A DNA stretch of 7,791 bases from JBKEAJ01 sp047975005. GTDB lineage: Bacteria > Bacteroidota > Bacteroidia > Bacteroidales > Prolixibacteraceae. The position numbers were made by a program, and so were the translations under genes. The notes beneath the pieces are model-generated. The model was not told where the DNA came from. It ran no database searches and worked only from the letters and a program-made list of their open reading frames with translations. How positions within the stretch are numbered: position 1 is the first letter of the stretch; each line of letters opens with the position of its first letter. The stretch lies in NCBI GenBank assembly GCA_047975005.1, contig JBKECW010000100.1:1-7791 (forward strand), written 5' to 3'. Shown here piece by piece: positions 1-6,637 of this stretch.

Positions 1-310
1 AAAATGCACTTGCAGTATGTACACCTCTTTTATAATGCTCTTTAATCCCATCGCTTATTAAGATTATAATTGAGGGCGCAATTTAGTAAACTTATTTTAA
101 ATAGCCTGATAAAAACGACACTATTTGTTAATTTTAAATTGATTTTGCGTGGTTAATTCTGAATTGGTGCTTAATGCCCTTGCATAAGGTATATATATAA
201 AATATTGACATTAGCTCTTGAATAAGTCAAGTAATCTTAGTATCAATATTCAAAATTATATATCTTTGTTGGCTACTAGGAGATTAAGATAATATTAAAT
301 ACAAGATATA
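1..310. other. AT-rich non-coding leader upstream of the sulfatase
   Basis: No reading frame here has a credible start, length or family resemblance. Frames open at the left edge close within about 60 bases, so the tail of an upstream gene cannot be shown or excluded. The stretch is strongly AT-rich, with an alternating AT run near 190-200, which fits a promoter-bearing intergenic region. A short 5-bp inverted repeat (TTGAC at 205-209, GTCAA at 226-230) is present but could be chance. Apart from the -7-like element at 261-268, nothing else is recognisable. Confidence 0.6.
261..268 (+). promoter_or_regulatory. Candidate Bacteroidota -7 promoter element
   Basis: TATCTTTG matches the Bacteroidota primary sigma factor -7 consensus TAnnTTTG exactly. 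It lies 42 bases before the sulfatase start codon, which would give a leader of roughly 35 bases. No good -33 TTTG partner sits about 19-21 bases upstream (the sequence there is near TTAGTATC). The call therefore rests on one box in AT-rich DNA, where chance matches are common. Confidence 0.35.
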
Positions 311-1867
311 ATGAGGACAATACAACTATTACTATGCATTCCCTTGCTGACTTTGGTGTTTGCCTGTCAGAGTTCAGAACAAGAAACGAAAGCACCGAAC
401 ATTGTGCTTATCCTTGCGGATGATTTGGGATACGGAGATATTTCAATTTTTAATGAGAAGGGAAAAATTACTACTCCATATGTAGACAAGCTGGCTAAAG
501 AGGGAGTGATGTTTACTGATGCGCATACAAGTTCATCTCTTTGTACGCCAACACGTTATAGTATTGTTACTGGGCGATATAACTGGCGTTCAACCCTGAA
601 AAACGGTGTCTTGGGGGGATTTAGTAAGGCTCTCATAACTCCCGACAGAATGACAATGCCTAAGTTTTTGCAAGAGCAAGGATACAAGACGGCTTATTTT
701 GGCAAGTGGCATCTGGGTTGGGACTGGGCGATTCCCGAAAACGATTCGACAGAGCTGGGCAAAATTGCTGTACTTCCCGAGGTCGATTACTCCAAAGCTG
801 TCGGTAATGGTCCGAAAACTCGTGGCTTTGATTATAGCTACGGCTTCTGCGGCTCTTTGGATATGGCTCCCTATGTGTGGGTTGAAAACGATATGCCAAC
901 AATGGTACCTACAAAAATGACAGTAGACAAAGGCAAACAAACATGGTGGCGAGAGGGACCTACTTCCGATGATTTTGACCATCACCAAGTCCTGCAAACA
1001 GTAACCGCCAAGACAGTAGAATACATAAATGACAATGCTGACGGAGATAAACCATTTTTTGTGTATATGCCTCTGCCTGCACCTCATACACCGATTCTAC
1101 CTTCCGACGAGTTTAAAGGAAAAAGCGGTCTGGACAATATATACGGCGACTTCGTAATGATGGTCGACGATGTGGTAGGACAAGTAATGAAAGCTCTTGA
1201 AGAGAAAGGAATTGCAGATAATACTATGGTGATTTTTACAAGCGACAACGGATGCTCGCCTGAGGCTGATTTTAAGCAACTTGCCACCAAAGACCATAAC
1301 CCTAATTATGTGTTTAGAGGACATAAAGCCGATATATTCGAGGGTGGACACCGAGTTCCCTTTGTGGTGCATTGGCCTGCAAAGGTTAAGCCCGGAAAAT
1401 CGTCGGAACTGGTGTGTACTACCGACTTTTTTGCCACTTTTGCAGATGTGCTGAAGGCAGCTATCCCCGACAATGCAGCAGAAGACAGTTACAGCTTTCT
1501 TAAAGCAATGGGAGTTAAGTCCGATGCAGAACAACGTTCGTCTATTGTTCATCATTCTGCAAATGGCTCTTTTGCATACCGAAAAGGAAAGTATAAAGCT
1601 ATTTTCTGTCCGGGTTCGGGCGGATGGTCTATGCCTAGACCAAATTCAAAGGAAGCTAAAGCATTGCCTCCTGTTCAGTTATACGACTTGAATGCCGACA
1701 TTTCGGAACAAAACAATTTACAAGCTGAACATGCTGACATAGTTGAACAATATCGCTCAGAGTTGACTGACATTTTTAAAAATGGAAGAAGTACCAAAGG
1801 TGTACCTCAAACCAATGATGGCACGGAGAATTGGGAGCGTCTAAATACGTGGATGAAAGTTAATTAA
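311..1867 (+). CDS. Sulfatase lipoprotein (S1 family, formylglycine-dependent, Cys-type)
   Basis: Predicted to hydrolyse a sulfate ester, probably on a sulfated glycan, after Cys78 is converted to formylglycine. The 518-aa length is normal for the family. What is seen: a signal peptide ending in V-F-A-C with Cys19 as lipidation site, so the mature enzyme is membrane-anchored. Next come metal ligands D37-D38 (ADDLGYGD) and the catalytic motif C78-T-P-T-R82. GKWHLG follows at 131-136 (K132, H134), then PHTP near 258-261, SDNG at 311-314 (D312, N313) and GHKADIFEGGHRVP at 337-350. The C-terminal subdomain ends with a family-like GRST segment. A Cys-type core in a probable anaerobe implies maturation by a radical-SAM enzyme (anSME) encoded elsewhere. 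Substrate and SulfAtlas subfamily cannot be assigned. The AGGAGA at 278-283 is too far away to act as ribosome binding site. The start is chosen because the signal peptide begins there. No polysaccharide-utilisation genes are nearby. Confidence 0.95.
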   Translation: MRTIQLLLCIPLLTLVFACQSSEQETKAPNIVLILADDLGYGDISIFNEKGKITTPYVDKLAKEGVMFTDAHTSSSLCTPTRYSIVTGRYNWRSTLKNGVLGGFSKALITPDRMTMPKFLQEQGYKTAYFGKWHLGWDWAIPENDSTELGKIAVLPEVDYSKAVGNGPKTRGFDYSYGFCGSLDMAPYVWVENDMPTMVPTKMTVDKGKQTWWREGPTSDDFDHHQVLQTVTAKTVEYINDNADGDKPFFVYMPLPAPHTPILPSDEFKGKSGLDNIYGDFVMMVDDVVGQVMKALEEKGIADNTMVIFTSDNGCSPEADFKQLATKDHNPNYVFRGHKADIFEGGHRVPFVVHWPAKVKPGKSSELVCTTDFFATFADVLKAAIPDNAAEDSYSFLKAMGVKSDAEQRSSIVHHSANGSFAYRKGKYKAIFCPGSGGWSMPRPNSKEAKALPPVQLYDLNADISEQNNLQAEHADIVEQYRSELTDIFKNGRSTKGVPQTNDGTENWERLNTWMKVN

Positions 1868-1932
1868 ATCTATAAGATGCATATTTGGAGAGTGTTTTGT
1901 AACATTCTTGCAGGAATAAGGTCTATTTGTGT

Positions 1933-2619
1933 ATGGAGACATTACGACTAGAAGGAATAAATAAGAGTTATAAGATAGGCAAGGGCAGTCTGCATGTGCT
2001 GAAAGGTGTTGATTTGACTATCAATCAAGGTGAATTTGTTTCGATAATGGGGTCGTCGGGTTCGGGAAAGTCTACATTGCTTAATGTTATTGGCATCCTA
2101 GATAGTTATGACTCAGGTTCTTACTATCTTGAGGAAAAGCTTATAAAAAAACTCAGCGAAACGCAGGCGGCTAAAGCTCGTAATAATATGCTTGGCTTTG
2201 TGTTTCAGTCTTTTAATCTTATCAACTTTAAGAATGCGATGGAAAATGTTGCTCTTCCCTTATATTATAAAGGTATAGGTAGGAAAAAACGCAACAACAT
2301 GGCTCTTGATATGCTTGAAAAAGTGGGACTTAGAGAATGGGCATATCACCTTCCTTCGGAAATGTCGGGAGGACAGAAACAAAGAGTTGCCATCGCTAGG
2401 GCATTGATAACCAAACCAAGTCTTATACTTGCTGATGAACCTACAGGAGCCTTAGATTCTAAAACTTCTGTTGAGGTGATGGAACTCCTAACGGAAATAA
2501 ATAATCAGGGCAATACGGTTGTGATTGTTACTCACGAAAGAGATATTGCAGAAATGACCCACCGCATTATCCACATTAGGGATGGAGTGATAGGAGAAGA
2601 TGAAAGAGTGATAAAATAG
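1933..2619 (+). CDS. ABC transporter ATP-binding protein, MacB/LolD type
   Basis: Cytoplasmic ATPase of 228 aa that powers the two following permeases by mechanotransmission. Motifs seen: Walker A GSSGSGKS at 40-47, Q-loop Q92 in VFQSFNLI, signature MSGGQ at 144-148, Walker B LILADE at 164-169 with catalytic E169, D-loop ALD at 173-175 and H-loop H201. Length and spacing are normal for the stand-alone LolD/FtsE/MacB nucleotide-binding family, so the enzyme should be active. The ATG at 1933 (METLRLEG) is preferred over an in-frame TTG at 1927 that would add only two residues. AAGG at 1918-1921 is a weak ribosome binding site candidate. The gene starts 65 bases after the sulfatase stop with no clear terminator between them, so read-through is possible. 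It is followed 7 bases later by a permease, indicating one operon. Whether it exports a drug, a peptide or a lipid-linked substrate cannot be told. Confidence 0.95.
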   Translation: METLRLEGINKSYKIGKGSLHVLKGVDLTINQGEFVSIMGSSGSGKSTLLNVIGILDSYDSGSYYLEEKLIKKLSETQAAKARNNMLGFVFQSFNLINFKNAMENVALPLYYKGIGRKKRNNMALDMLEKVGLREWAYHLPSEMSGGQKQRVAIARALITKPSLILADEPTGALDSKTSVEVMELLTEINNQGNTVVIVTHERDIAEMTHRIIHIRDGVIGEDERVIK

Positions 2620-2626
2620 ACCAACC

Positions 2627-3958
2627 ATGTTTACAATGCTGATAGAAATGCTGAAGGAGGTTTTCATTACGATGAAAGCCAACAAACTTCGTACTTTCCT
2701 TACGGGTTTCAGTATTGCATGGGGTATTTTTATGGTTGTCATTCTCATCGGCGCAGGCAATGGCTTTAAAAATGCAATTGAGGAGCAGTTTAAATCGAGC
2801 GGTACGGCGAATATCATATATACAAATCCGGGTATTACTTCCATAGCGGCACACGGTTATCCAAAAGATAGAAAGATTAATTTTGACACAAGAATGGAAG
2901 GTATGCTCGTCGATAATGCTCTGTCGGAGGAGAGTACCCCGAGGGTGTTTCTCGGCTCTAAGCTCATAAGATACGGTGAACAATATGGCTCTTTTTCTTT
3001 GGTCGGCAGCAATAAAATGTATACAAAAACTGAGAGTGTGGCTGTGTCGGCAGGGCGTTTTATTACTGACCATGATATAAAAACAAGGGCTAAGGTGGTG
3101 GTACTCGGCGACCTGATAGCTCAAAATCTGTTTAAAGATTCTACTACAAGCGGAAAAAATAAATCGAGTGGAAAGCTGCAAGACAATACACCGAAGGAAG
3201 ATGAGTTTGACGGCTCAGTAGCGGTGGGCAAAAAGGTGATGATTGATGGGATATATTATACCGTTGTGGGTGTAGTAATCAATACGCAAGGCGGCAGGCA
3301 GGTTGATGATGCTCTTGCTCCTATCTCCACGATGCAGAGCATTTATCAGCTCTACGACAAAATACATAATCTTGCCATTATAGCTCCTCCGACAACGAAG
3401 AGAAAGGATGCTGAGGAATATGAAAAACAGGTGGTTAATAATGTTGCCAATCTTTATAAGTTCGACAAGAAAGACGATAGCGCTTTGCGCAAATACAATA
3501 AGTTAGACGACTATTTGCAGACAATGTCTATTCTTAGCAGCATAAATATGTTTTTTGTGATTATCGCCTTAGGTACTTTGTTTTCGGGCATTGTTTCAGT
3601 TAGCAATATTCTGATTATCACTGTGAAAGAGCGTACAAAAGAAATTGGCGTAAGAAAGGCACTCGGCGCAAGACCTAGTTCGATAGTGCAGTTGGTGGTG
3701 TTGGAAGCCGTATTGATAATCAGTTTCTTCGGAATTTTAGGTATGTCCATAGGAGTATTGATATTAGAACTAGTGAATTATTTATTGCAGCAGTCTGTGT
3801 CGAGCGGACAAGTGTCGTTTTTGAAAAACCCCTCGATAGAGTGGCAAATGGCTGTGGGTGCGCTTGTAATACTTATTGTTGCAGGCTTATTTGCCGGATA
3901 TATGCCTGCCAAAAGAGCATCGTCCATAAGACCGATTGAAGCATTAATGGAAGAATAA
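2627..3958 (+). CDS. ABC transporter permease 1, MacB/FtsX fold
   Basis: Inner-membrane permease of 443 aa. Topology seen: a short cytoplasmic N-terminal helix, TM1 at about 22-43, a large periplasmic MacB-like core domain at about 45-300, then TM2 about 305-332, TM3 about 351-382 and TM4 about 408-428. The cytoplasmic loop VKERTKEIGVRKALGA at 333-348 is the FtsX/MacB coupling helix that contacts the ATPase. The C-terminal PAKRASSIRPIEAL is also typical. The periplasmic domain carries a charged, Ser/Lys/Asp-rich stretch at about 170-197 with no counterpart in permease 2, probably an exposed loop. Starts 7 bases after the ATPase stop; an ATG three codons in (2636) is an alternative start. No ATPase domain is fused, unlike E. 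coli MacB. Likely pairs with permease 2 as a heterodimer. Substrate unknown. Confidence 0.93.
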   Translation: MFTMLIEMLKEVFITMKANKLRTFLTGFSIAWGIFMVVILIGAGNGFKNAIEEQFKSSGTANIIYTNPGITSIAAHGYPKDRKINFDTRMEGMLVDNALSEESTPRVFLGSKLIRYGEQYGSFSLVGSNKMYTKTESVAVSAGRFITDHDIKTRAKVVVLGDLIAQNLFKDSTTSGKNKSSGKLQDNTPKEDEFDGSVAVGKKVMIDGIYYTVVGVVINTQGGRQVDDALAPISTMQSIYQLYDKIHNLAIIAPPTTKRKDAEEYEKQVVNNVANLYKFDKKDDSALRKYNKLDDYLQTMSILSSINMFFVIIALGTLFSGIVSVSNILIITVKERTKEIGVRKALGARPSSIVQLVVLEAVLIISFFGILGMSIGVLILELVNYLLQQSVSSGQVSFLKNPSIEWQMAVGALVILIVAGLFAGYMPAKRASSIRPIEALMEE

Positions 3959-3961
3959 GAT

Positions 3962-5215
3962 ATGTTTGAAAGAGACCTTTGGAAGGAAATATTTTATACC
4001 ATACGTCAGAATAAACTGCGGAGTTTTCTGACGATGATGGGTGTGTTTTGGGGTATCTTTATGCTTATTATCCTTTCGGGTGCGGGACGTGCTTTTGAGA
4101 ATGGATTTAAAAATCAAATAAAAGGACTTGCCACAAACTCCGCTTTCTTTTGGGTGCAGACTACAACCGTTGATTACAAGGGGTTTAAGCGTGATAGGTT
4201 TTGGACTATGGATTATAGAGATGTGGAGTATATCTCGGAGAAAATTCAGGGTGTAAAATCGGTAGTGCCTCGCAGTCAGGTGGGGCCTGTGGGTGATGTC
4301 CCAAACGTCAACAGAGCGCAAAGGTCGGAGTCCTACACCATTGCAGGCTGCTTGCCGGCATGGAGAGACCTTTTTTATTTTGATATCACAAAGGGACGTT
4401 ATCTAAATAGTCTTGACGTACAGCTAAAAAGAAAAGTATGTGTTATCGGTATTGAAGTATACAACGCCATGTTTGAGGCAGGCGAAGACCCTATCGGAGA
4501 GATGATACAGCTTTCGGGTGTATATTATCAGATAGTCGGAGTGAAAAAAGCATTTGGTAATATCAATACAGAGTCTATCAACAAAGATATAGACGTGCCA
4601 TTAACCACTATGCAACAGGCATATAACACAGGGGATAAACTGTATTTCTTTGCTCTCGTGGCAAAGGATAATGTCGATGTAAGCAAGGTTCAGAAAGAAA
4701 CGATAGCATATCTGAAAAGAGCTCATACCATTTCGCCGGACGACAATATGGCAATAGGCTCTGAGAATTTACAACAGCAACTGAATATGTTCAGCGTACT
4801 GTTTATTGGGATTTTTATTCTGACGTGGATAGTGGGTAGCGGTATGCTCCTTGCTGGGATTATCGGCATCAGCAACATAATGGTATTTATTGTCAAAGAA
4901 AGGTCGAAAGAGATTGGAATACAACGTGCTCTCGGTGCAACGCCAAATGTTATAATTAAGCATATCGTTATTGAAAGCCTTTTTCTGACACTAGTGGCAG
5001 GAGTAATGGGCTTGGCTTTGGGAATCATTCTTCTCTATGGCTTTGAAATAGTGCTTTCGCAGCAGGAAGGAATGTTTTTTGGAACTCCTGAGGTGTCGAC
5101 GGGCTTTGCAATATCTGCACTGATAGTGCTAAGTGTTGCAGGGGTAGTTGCCGGATTTATCCCGGCACGACGTGCAATGAAAATAGAACCTATTGAAGCA
5201 ATTAGAGCAGAGTAA
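3962..5215 (+). CDS. ABC transporter permease 2, MacB/FtsX fold
   Basis: Second inner-membrane permease, 417 aa, starting 3 bases after permease 1 stops, so the two are probably translationally linked. It repeats the same plan: N-terminal amphipathic segment (FERDLWKEIFYTIRQNKLRS), TM1 about 22-41, periplasmic core about 43-275, TM2 about 281-310, TM3 about 330-360 and TM4 about 381-402. The coupling-helix motif VKERSKEIGIQRALGA is at 311-326 and the C-terminus is PARRAMKIEPIEAIRAE. It is clearly related to permease 1 in fold and motifs but diverged through the periplasmic domain, fitting an old duplication with specialised halves. One ATPase gene serving two permeases suggests a heterodimeric membrane unit with two copies of the ATPase. 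Downstream lies the repeat-rich gap before the adaptor gene. Confidence 0.93.
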   Translation: MFERDLWKEIFYTIRQNKLRSFLTMMGVFWGIFMLIILSGAGRAFENGFKNQIKGLATNSAFFWVQTTTVDYKGFKRDRFWTMDYRDVEYISEKIQGVKSVVPRSQVGPVGDVPNVNRAQRSESYTIAGCLPAWRDLFYFDITKGRYLNSLDVQLKRKVCVIGIEVYNAMFEAGEDPIGEMIQLSGVYYQIVGVKKAFGNINTESINKDIDVPLTTMQQAYNTGDKLYFFALVAKDNVDVSKVQKETIAYLKRAHTISPDDNMAIGSENLQQQLNMFSVLFIGIFILTWIVGSGMLLAGIIGISNIMVFIVKERSKEIGIQRALGATPNVIIKHIVIESLFLTLVAGVMGLALGIILLYGFEIVLSQQEGMFFGTPEVSTGFAISALIVLSVAGVVAGFIPARRAMKIEPIEAIRAE

Positions 5216-5227
5216 AAATAATTAGTT

Positions 5228-5352
5228 AGAGTCCGTCTATAAAGTTCAATATCTGCGTTACGCTCACTTTGCGTATTAGTCATTTACACAAGTAAACTCC
5301 TAATTCACAAAGTCTCGCAAGCCTTGGTCTTGAACTTTCTATCTCAGACTCT
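5228..5352. repeat. MITE-like imperfect palindrome of about 125 bp
   Basis: The ends are inverted copies: AGAGTC at 5228-5233 pairs with GACTCT at 5347-5352, and AAAGTTCAA at 5241-5249 pairs perfectly with TTGAACTTT at 5330-5338. The inner arms continue almost in register around a centre near 5289.5: ACTTTG (5266-5271) with CAAAGT (5308-5313), ATTAG (5275-5279) with CTAAT (5300-5304), and TTTAC (5283-5287) with GTAAA (5292-5296). The terminal inverted repeats are about 22-23 bp with mismatches in the middle. There is no coding capacity, and no target-site duplication was evident at the edges. The plan fits a miniature inverted-repeat element or a large REP-type structured repeat. As RNA it would fold into a long interrupted hairpin between permease 2 and the adaptor. 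Confidence 0.7.
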
Positions 5353-5440
5353 TGATGTTATGGACAAGCACTAGTTAATGACAATAGCCATTTTGATTGA
5401 AAACTGAGAGTGAAAAAATGAAGAATACAAATACACGAAC

Positions 5441-5469
5441 GTCATTGCGAGCGATAGCTAAGCAATGAC
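5441..5469. repeat. REP-like 29-bp stem-loop (GTCATTGC...GCAATGAC)
   Basis: A perfect 8-bp outer stem, GTCATTGC (5441-5448) with GCAATGAC (5462-5469), encloses a second stem AGC (5450-5452) with GCT (5457-5459) and a GATA loop. One unpaired base on the left and two on the right separate the stems. The GTCATTGCGAGCGA left arm resembles short palindromic repeats of the type GTCATTGCGAG...GAAGCAAT dispersed in many unrelated bacterial genomes; that resemblance is from memory and was not checked. No T-run follows, so a simple Rho-independent terminator is unlikely. Confidence 0.65.
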
Positions 5470-5490
5470 AGATGATTAAAAACAGCAAAA

Positions 5491-5520
5491 GCATAAAGCC
5501 TATAGCTTACAGCTTATTGC
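5491..5520. repeat. 30-bp imperfect palindrome just upstream of the adaptor start
   Basis: The sequence is symmetric about AGCT at 5504-5507. GCA (5491-5493) pairs with TGC (5518-5520) and AAGC (5496-5499) pairs with GCTT (5512-5515), with mismatches between. It lies within the upstream in-frame extension of the adaptor reading frame and ends 14 bases before the preferred ATG. Its translated form (KPIAYSLLQ) looks like the low-information peptide that translated intergenic repeats give, not a protein domain. It could also affect adaptor translation by folding near the ribosome binding region. Confidence 0.45.
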
Positions 5521-5534
5521 AGAAATATAAACAG

Positions 5535-6635
5535 ATGAAAAAAGCAGTAAACATATTATTGTGGGTCATAGCAATAGGTATCATAGTTGGTGCTGCTGTT
5601 GTTATGATAAAGAAGTCGCAAAAAAAGAGCGACAGGTACGAGATTGTAAAACCTGAAAAAGGAGACATAAATATCTTCTCCATTTCTACCGGGTCTATTG
5701 TTCCTCGCAAGGAAGTGGAAATAAAGCCTCAGGTATCGGGAATTGTCGACAAGCTGATGTTTGAACCGGGAGCTATTGTCAAAAAAGGCGATATTATTTG
5801 CAGAGTGAAGGTAGTACCCGACATTGCAACCCTCAACTCAGCAGAGGCACAGGTGCGACAGGCTAAAATTCAGGAGAAAGACACCAAAAGAGACTACGAA
5901 AGACAGCAGGCTCTCTACGAAAAGAAAGTTGTCTCTTTGGAAACATATCAAAAGTCAGAAATAGCCTTCGACATGGCAGTGCAACAACGTAAGGCTGCCG
6001 AAGAGGCTGTGGAGATTATCAGAGACGGAGTGGCGCAAAGCAATAAGGGAAGTACCAACACCAACATACGGGCTACTATCAGCGGTATGATTTTGGATAT
6101 TCCCGTCGAAGAGGGTAACAATGTAATTATGTCAAACAACTTCAACGACGGTACTACCGTTGCCATCATTGCCGATATGAACGATATGATTTACGAAGGT
6201 AATATCGACGAAACGGAAGTGGGAAAGTTGAAAAGCGGCATGAAAATGGAACTCTCGGTAGGTGCTTTGAACAATGAGACTTTTGATGCAGAGCTTGAAT
6301 ATATATCACCCAAAGGCGAGTCTGTGAGCGGTGCCGTGATGTTCGAGATTAAGGCAAAAGTGGTACTTAAAGAAGACCAATTCATCAGAGCAGGATATAG
6401 TGCCAACGGCAAAGTGATTGTCAGAACTCTCGAGGATGTACTGTCAATTCCGGAGGGGGTTGTCAGCTACGAAGCCGATTCTTCCTATGTGGAAGTATTG
6501 AAATCCGACGAAGATGGACTACAGTCTTTCGATAAGAGAAATATCAAATTGGGAGAGTCCGACGGTATTAATGTCGAAGTATTGTCGGGAGTGAAAGAAG
6601 ACGAACAGTTGAAGGGTAACATAATTCTTGAATAG
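5535..6635 (+). CDS. Periplasmic adaptor (membrane fusion protein), MacA/HlyD/RND-MFP type
   Basis: Links the inner-membrane ABC unit to the TolC channel across the periplasm. The 366-aa form from the ATG at 5535 has MKK followed by one N-terminal membrane anchor (about 5-25), the expected start for this family. Domains in order: first half of the lipoyl-like domain about 60-95 (KPQVSGIVDKLMFEPGAIVKKGD), an alpha-helical hairpin about 98-165, second lipoyl half about 176-215 (IRATISGMILDIPVEEGNNV), beta-barrel about 217-298, and membrane-proximal domain about 299-366. The hairpin is short to medium in length, as in MacA-like adaptors. An in-frame ATG at 5472 would give 387 aa, but those 21 extra residues come from palindromic repeat DNA before the membrane anchor, so it is rejected. 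The TolC gene begins two bases after the stop. No clear Shine-Dalgarno is seen; the upstream sequence is A-rich. Confidence 0.92.
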   Translation: MKKAVNILLWVIAIGIIVGAAVVMIKKSQKKSDRYEIVKPEKGDINIFSISTGSIVPRKEVEIKPQVSGIVDKLMFEPGAIVKKGDIICRVKVVPDIATLNSAEAQVRQAKIQEKDTKRDYERQQALYEKKVVSLETYQKSEIAFDMAVQQRKAAEEAVEIIRDGVAQSNKGSTNTNIRATISGMILDIPVEEGNNVIMSNNFNDGTTVAIIADMNDMIYEGNIDETEVGKLKSGMKMELSVGALNNETFDAELEYISPKGESVSGAVMFEIKAKVVLKEDQFIRAGYSANGKVIVRTLEDVLSIPEGVVSYEADSSYVEVLKSDEDGLQSFDKRNIKLGESDGINVEVLSGVKEDEQLKGNIILE

Positions 6636-6637
6636 CT

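Larger units (their letters stand above)
5216..5534. other. Repeat-rich gap inside the exporter gene cluster
   Basis: About 320 bases without a supportable gene separate permease 2 from the adaptor start, whereas all other gaps in this exporter cluster are 2-7 bases. The gap contains three separate palindromic elements, annotated individually. No TAnnTTTG promoter box was found in it. Between the elements, 5353-5440 is AT-rich with no recognisable feature. A 16-codon frame starting at 5418 runs into the REP-like palindrome and looks like chance. The likely history is repeated insertion of small non-autonomous repeats at one permissive site. Confidence 0.7.

Noticed and set aside
205..230. TTGAC/GTCAA inverted repeat upstream of the sulfatase as an operator
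   Set aside because: Only five base pairs with a 16-base spacer in AT-rich DNA; this is readily expected by chance.
278..283. AGGAGA as ribosome binding site for the sulfatase
   Set aside because: It ends 27 bases before the start codon, far beyond normal spacing, and no in-frame start codon lies at a suitable distance from it.
590..1555. Long minus-strand open frames opposite the sulfatase (590-1087, 1097-1555)
   Set aside because: They lie entirely inside a gene with all catalytic motifs intact on the + strand, and their translations are Cys/His/Ser-rich without domain character, as expected for antisense shadows.
1927..1932. TTG start two codons upstream of the ABC ATPase ATG
   Set aside because: The ATG at 1933 gives the usual family N-terminus; the extra two residues add nothing and TTG starts are less common.
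1868..1932. Possible terminator or promoter between the sulfatase and the ATPase
   Set aside because: No GC-rich hairpin with a T-run was found. CATATTTG at 1880-1887 matches 7 of 8 positions of TAnnTTTG but lacks a convincing -33 partner.
2488..3181. Minus-strand open frames of 118 and 201 codons opposite the ATPase end and permease 1
   Set aside because: They overlap well-supported membrane protein coding sequence, and hydrophobic genes commonly give open antisense frames. No family resemblance was seen.
5353..5440. Separate promoter for the adaptor and TolC genes
   Set aside because: TTTTG at 5391-5395 could serve as a -33 box, but no TAnnTTTG follows at 19-21 bases, so a promoter is not supported by sequence alone.
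5418..5468. 16-codon frame (MKNTNTRTSLRAIAKQ) in the gap
   Set aside because: More than half of it is encoded by the REP-like palindrome and it has no recognisable feature, so a chance frame is the simpler reading.
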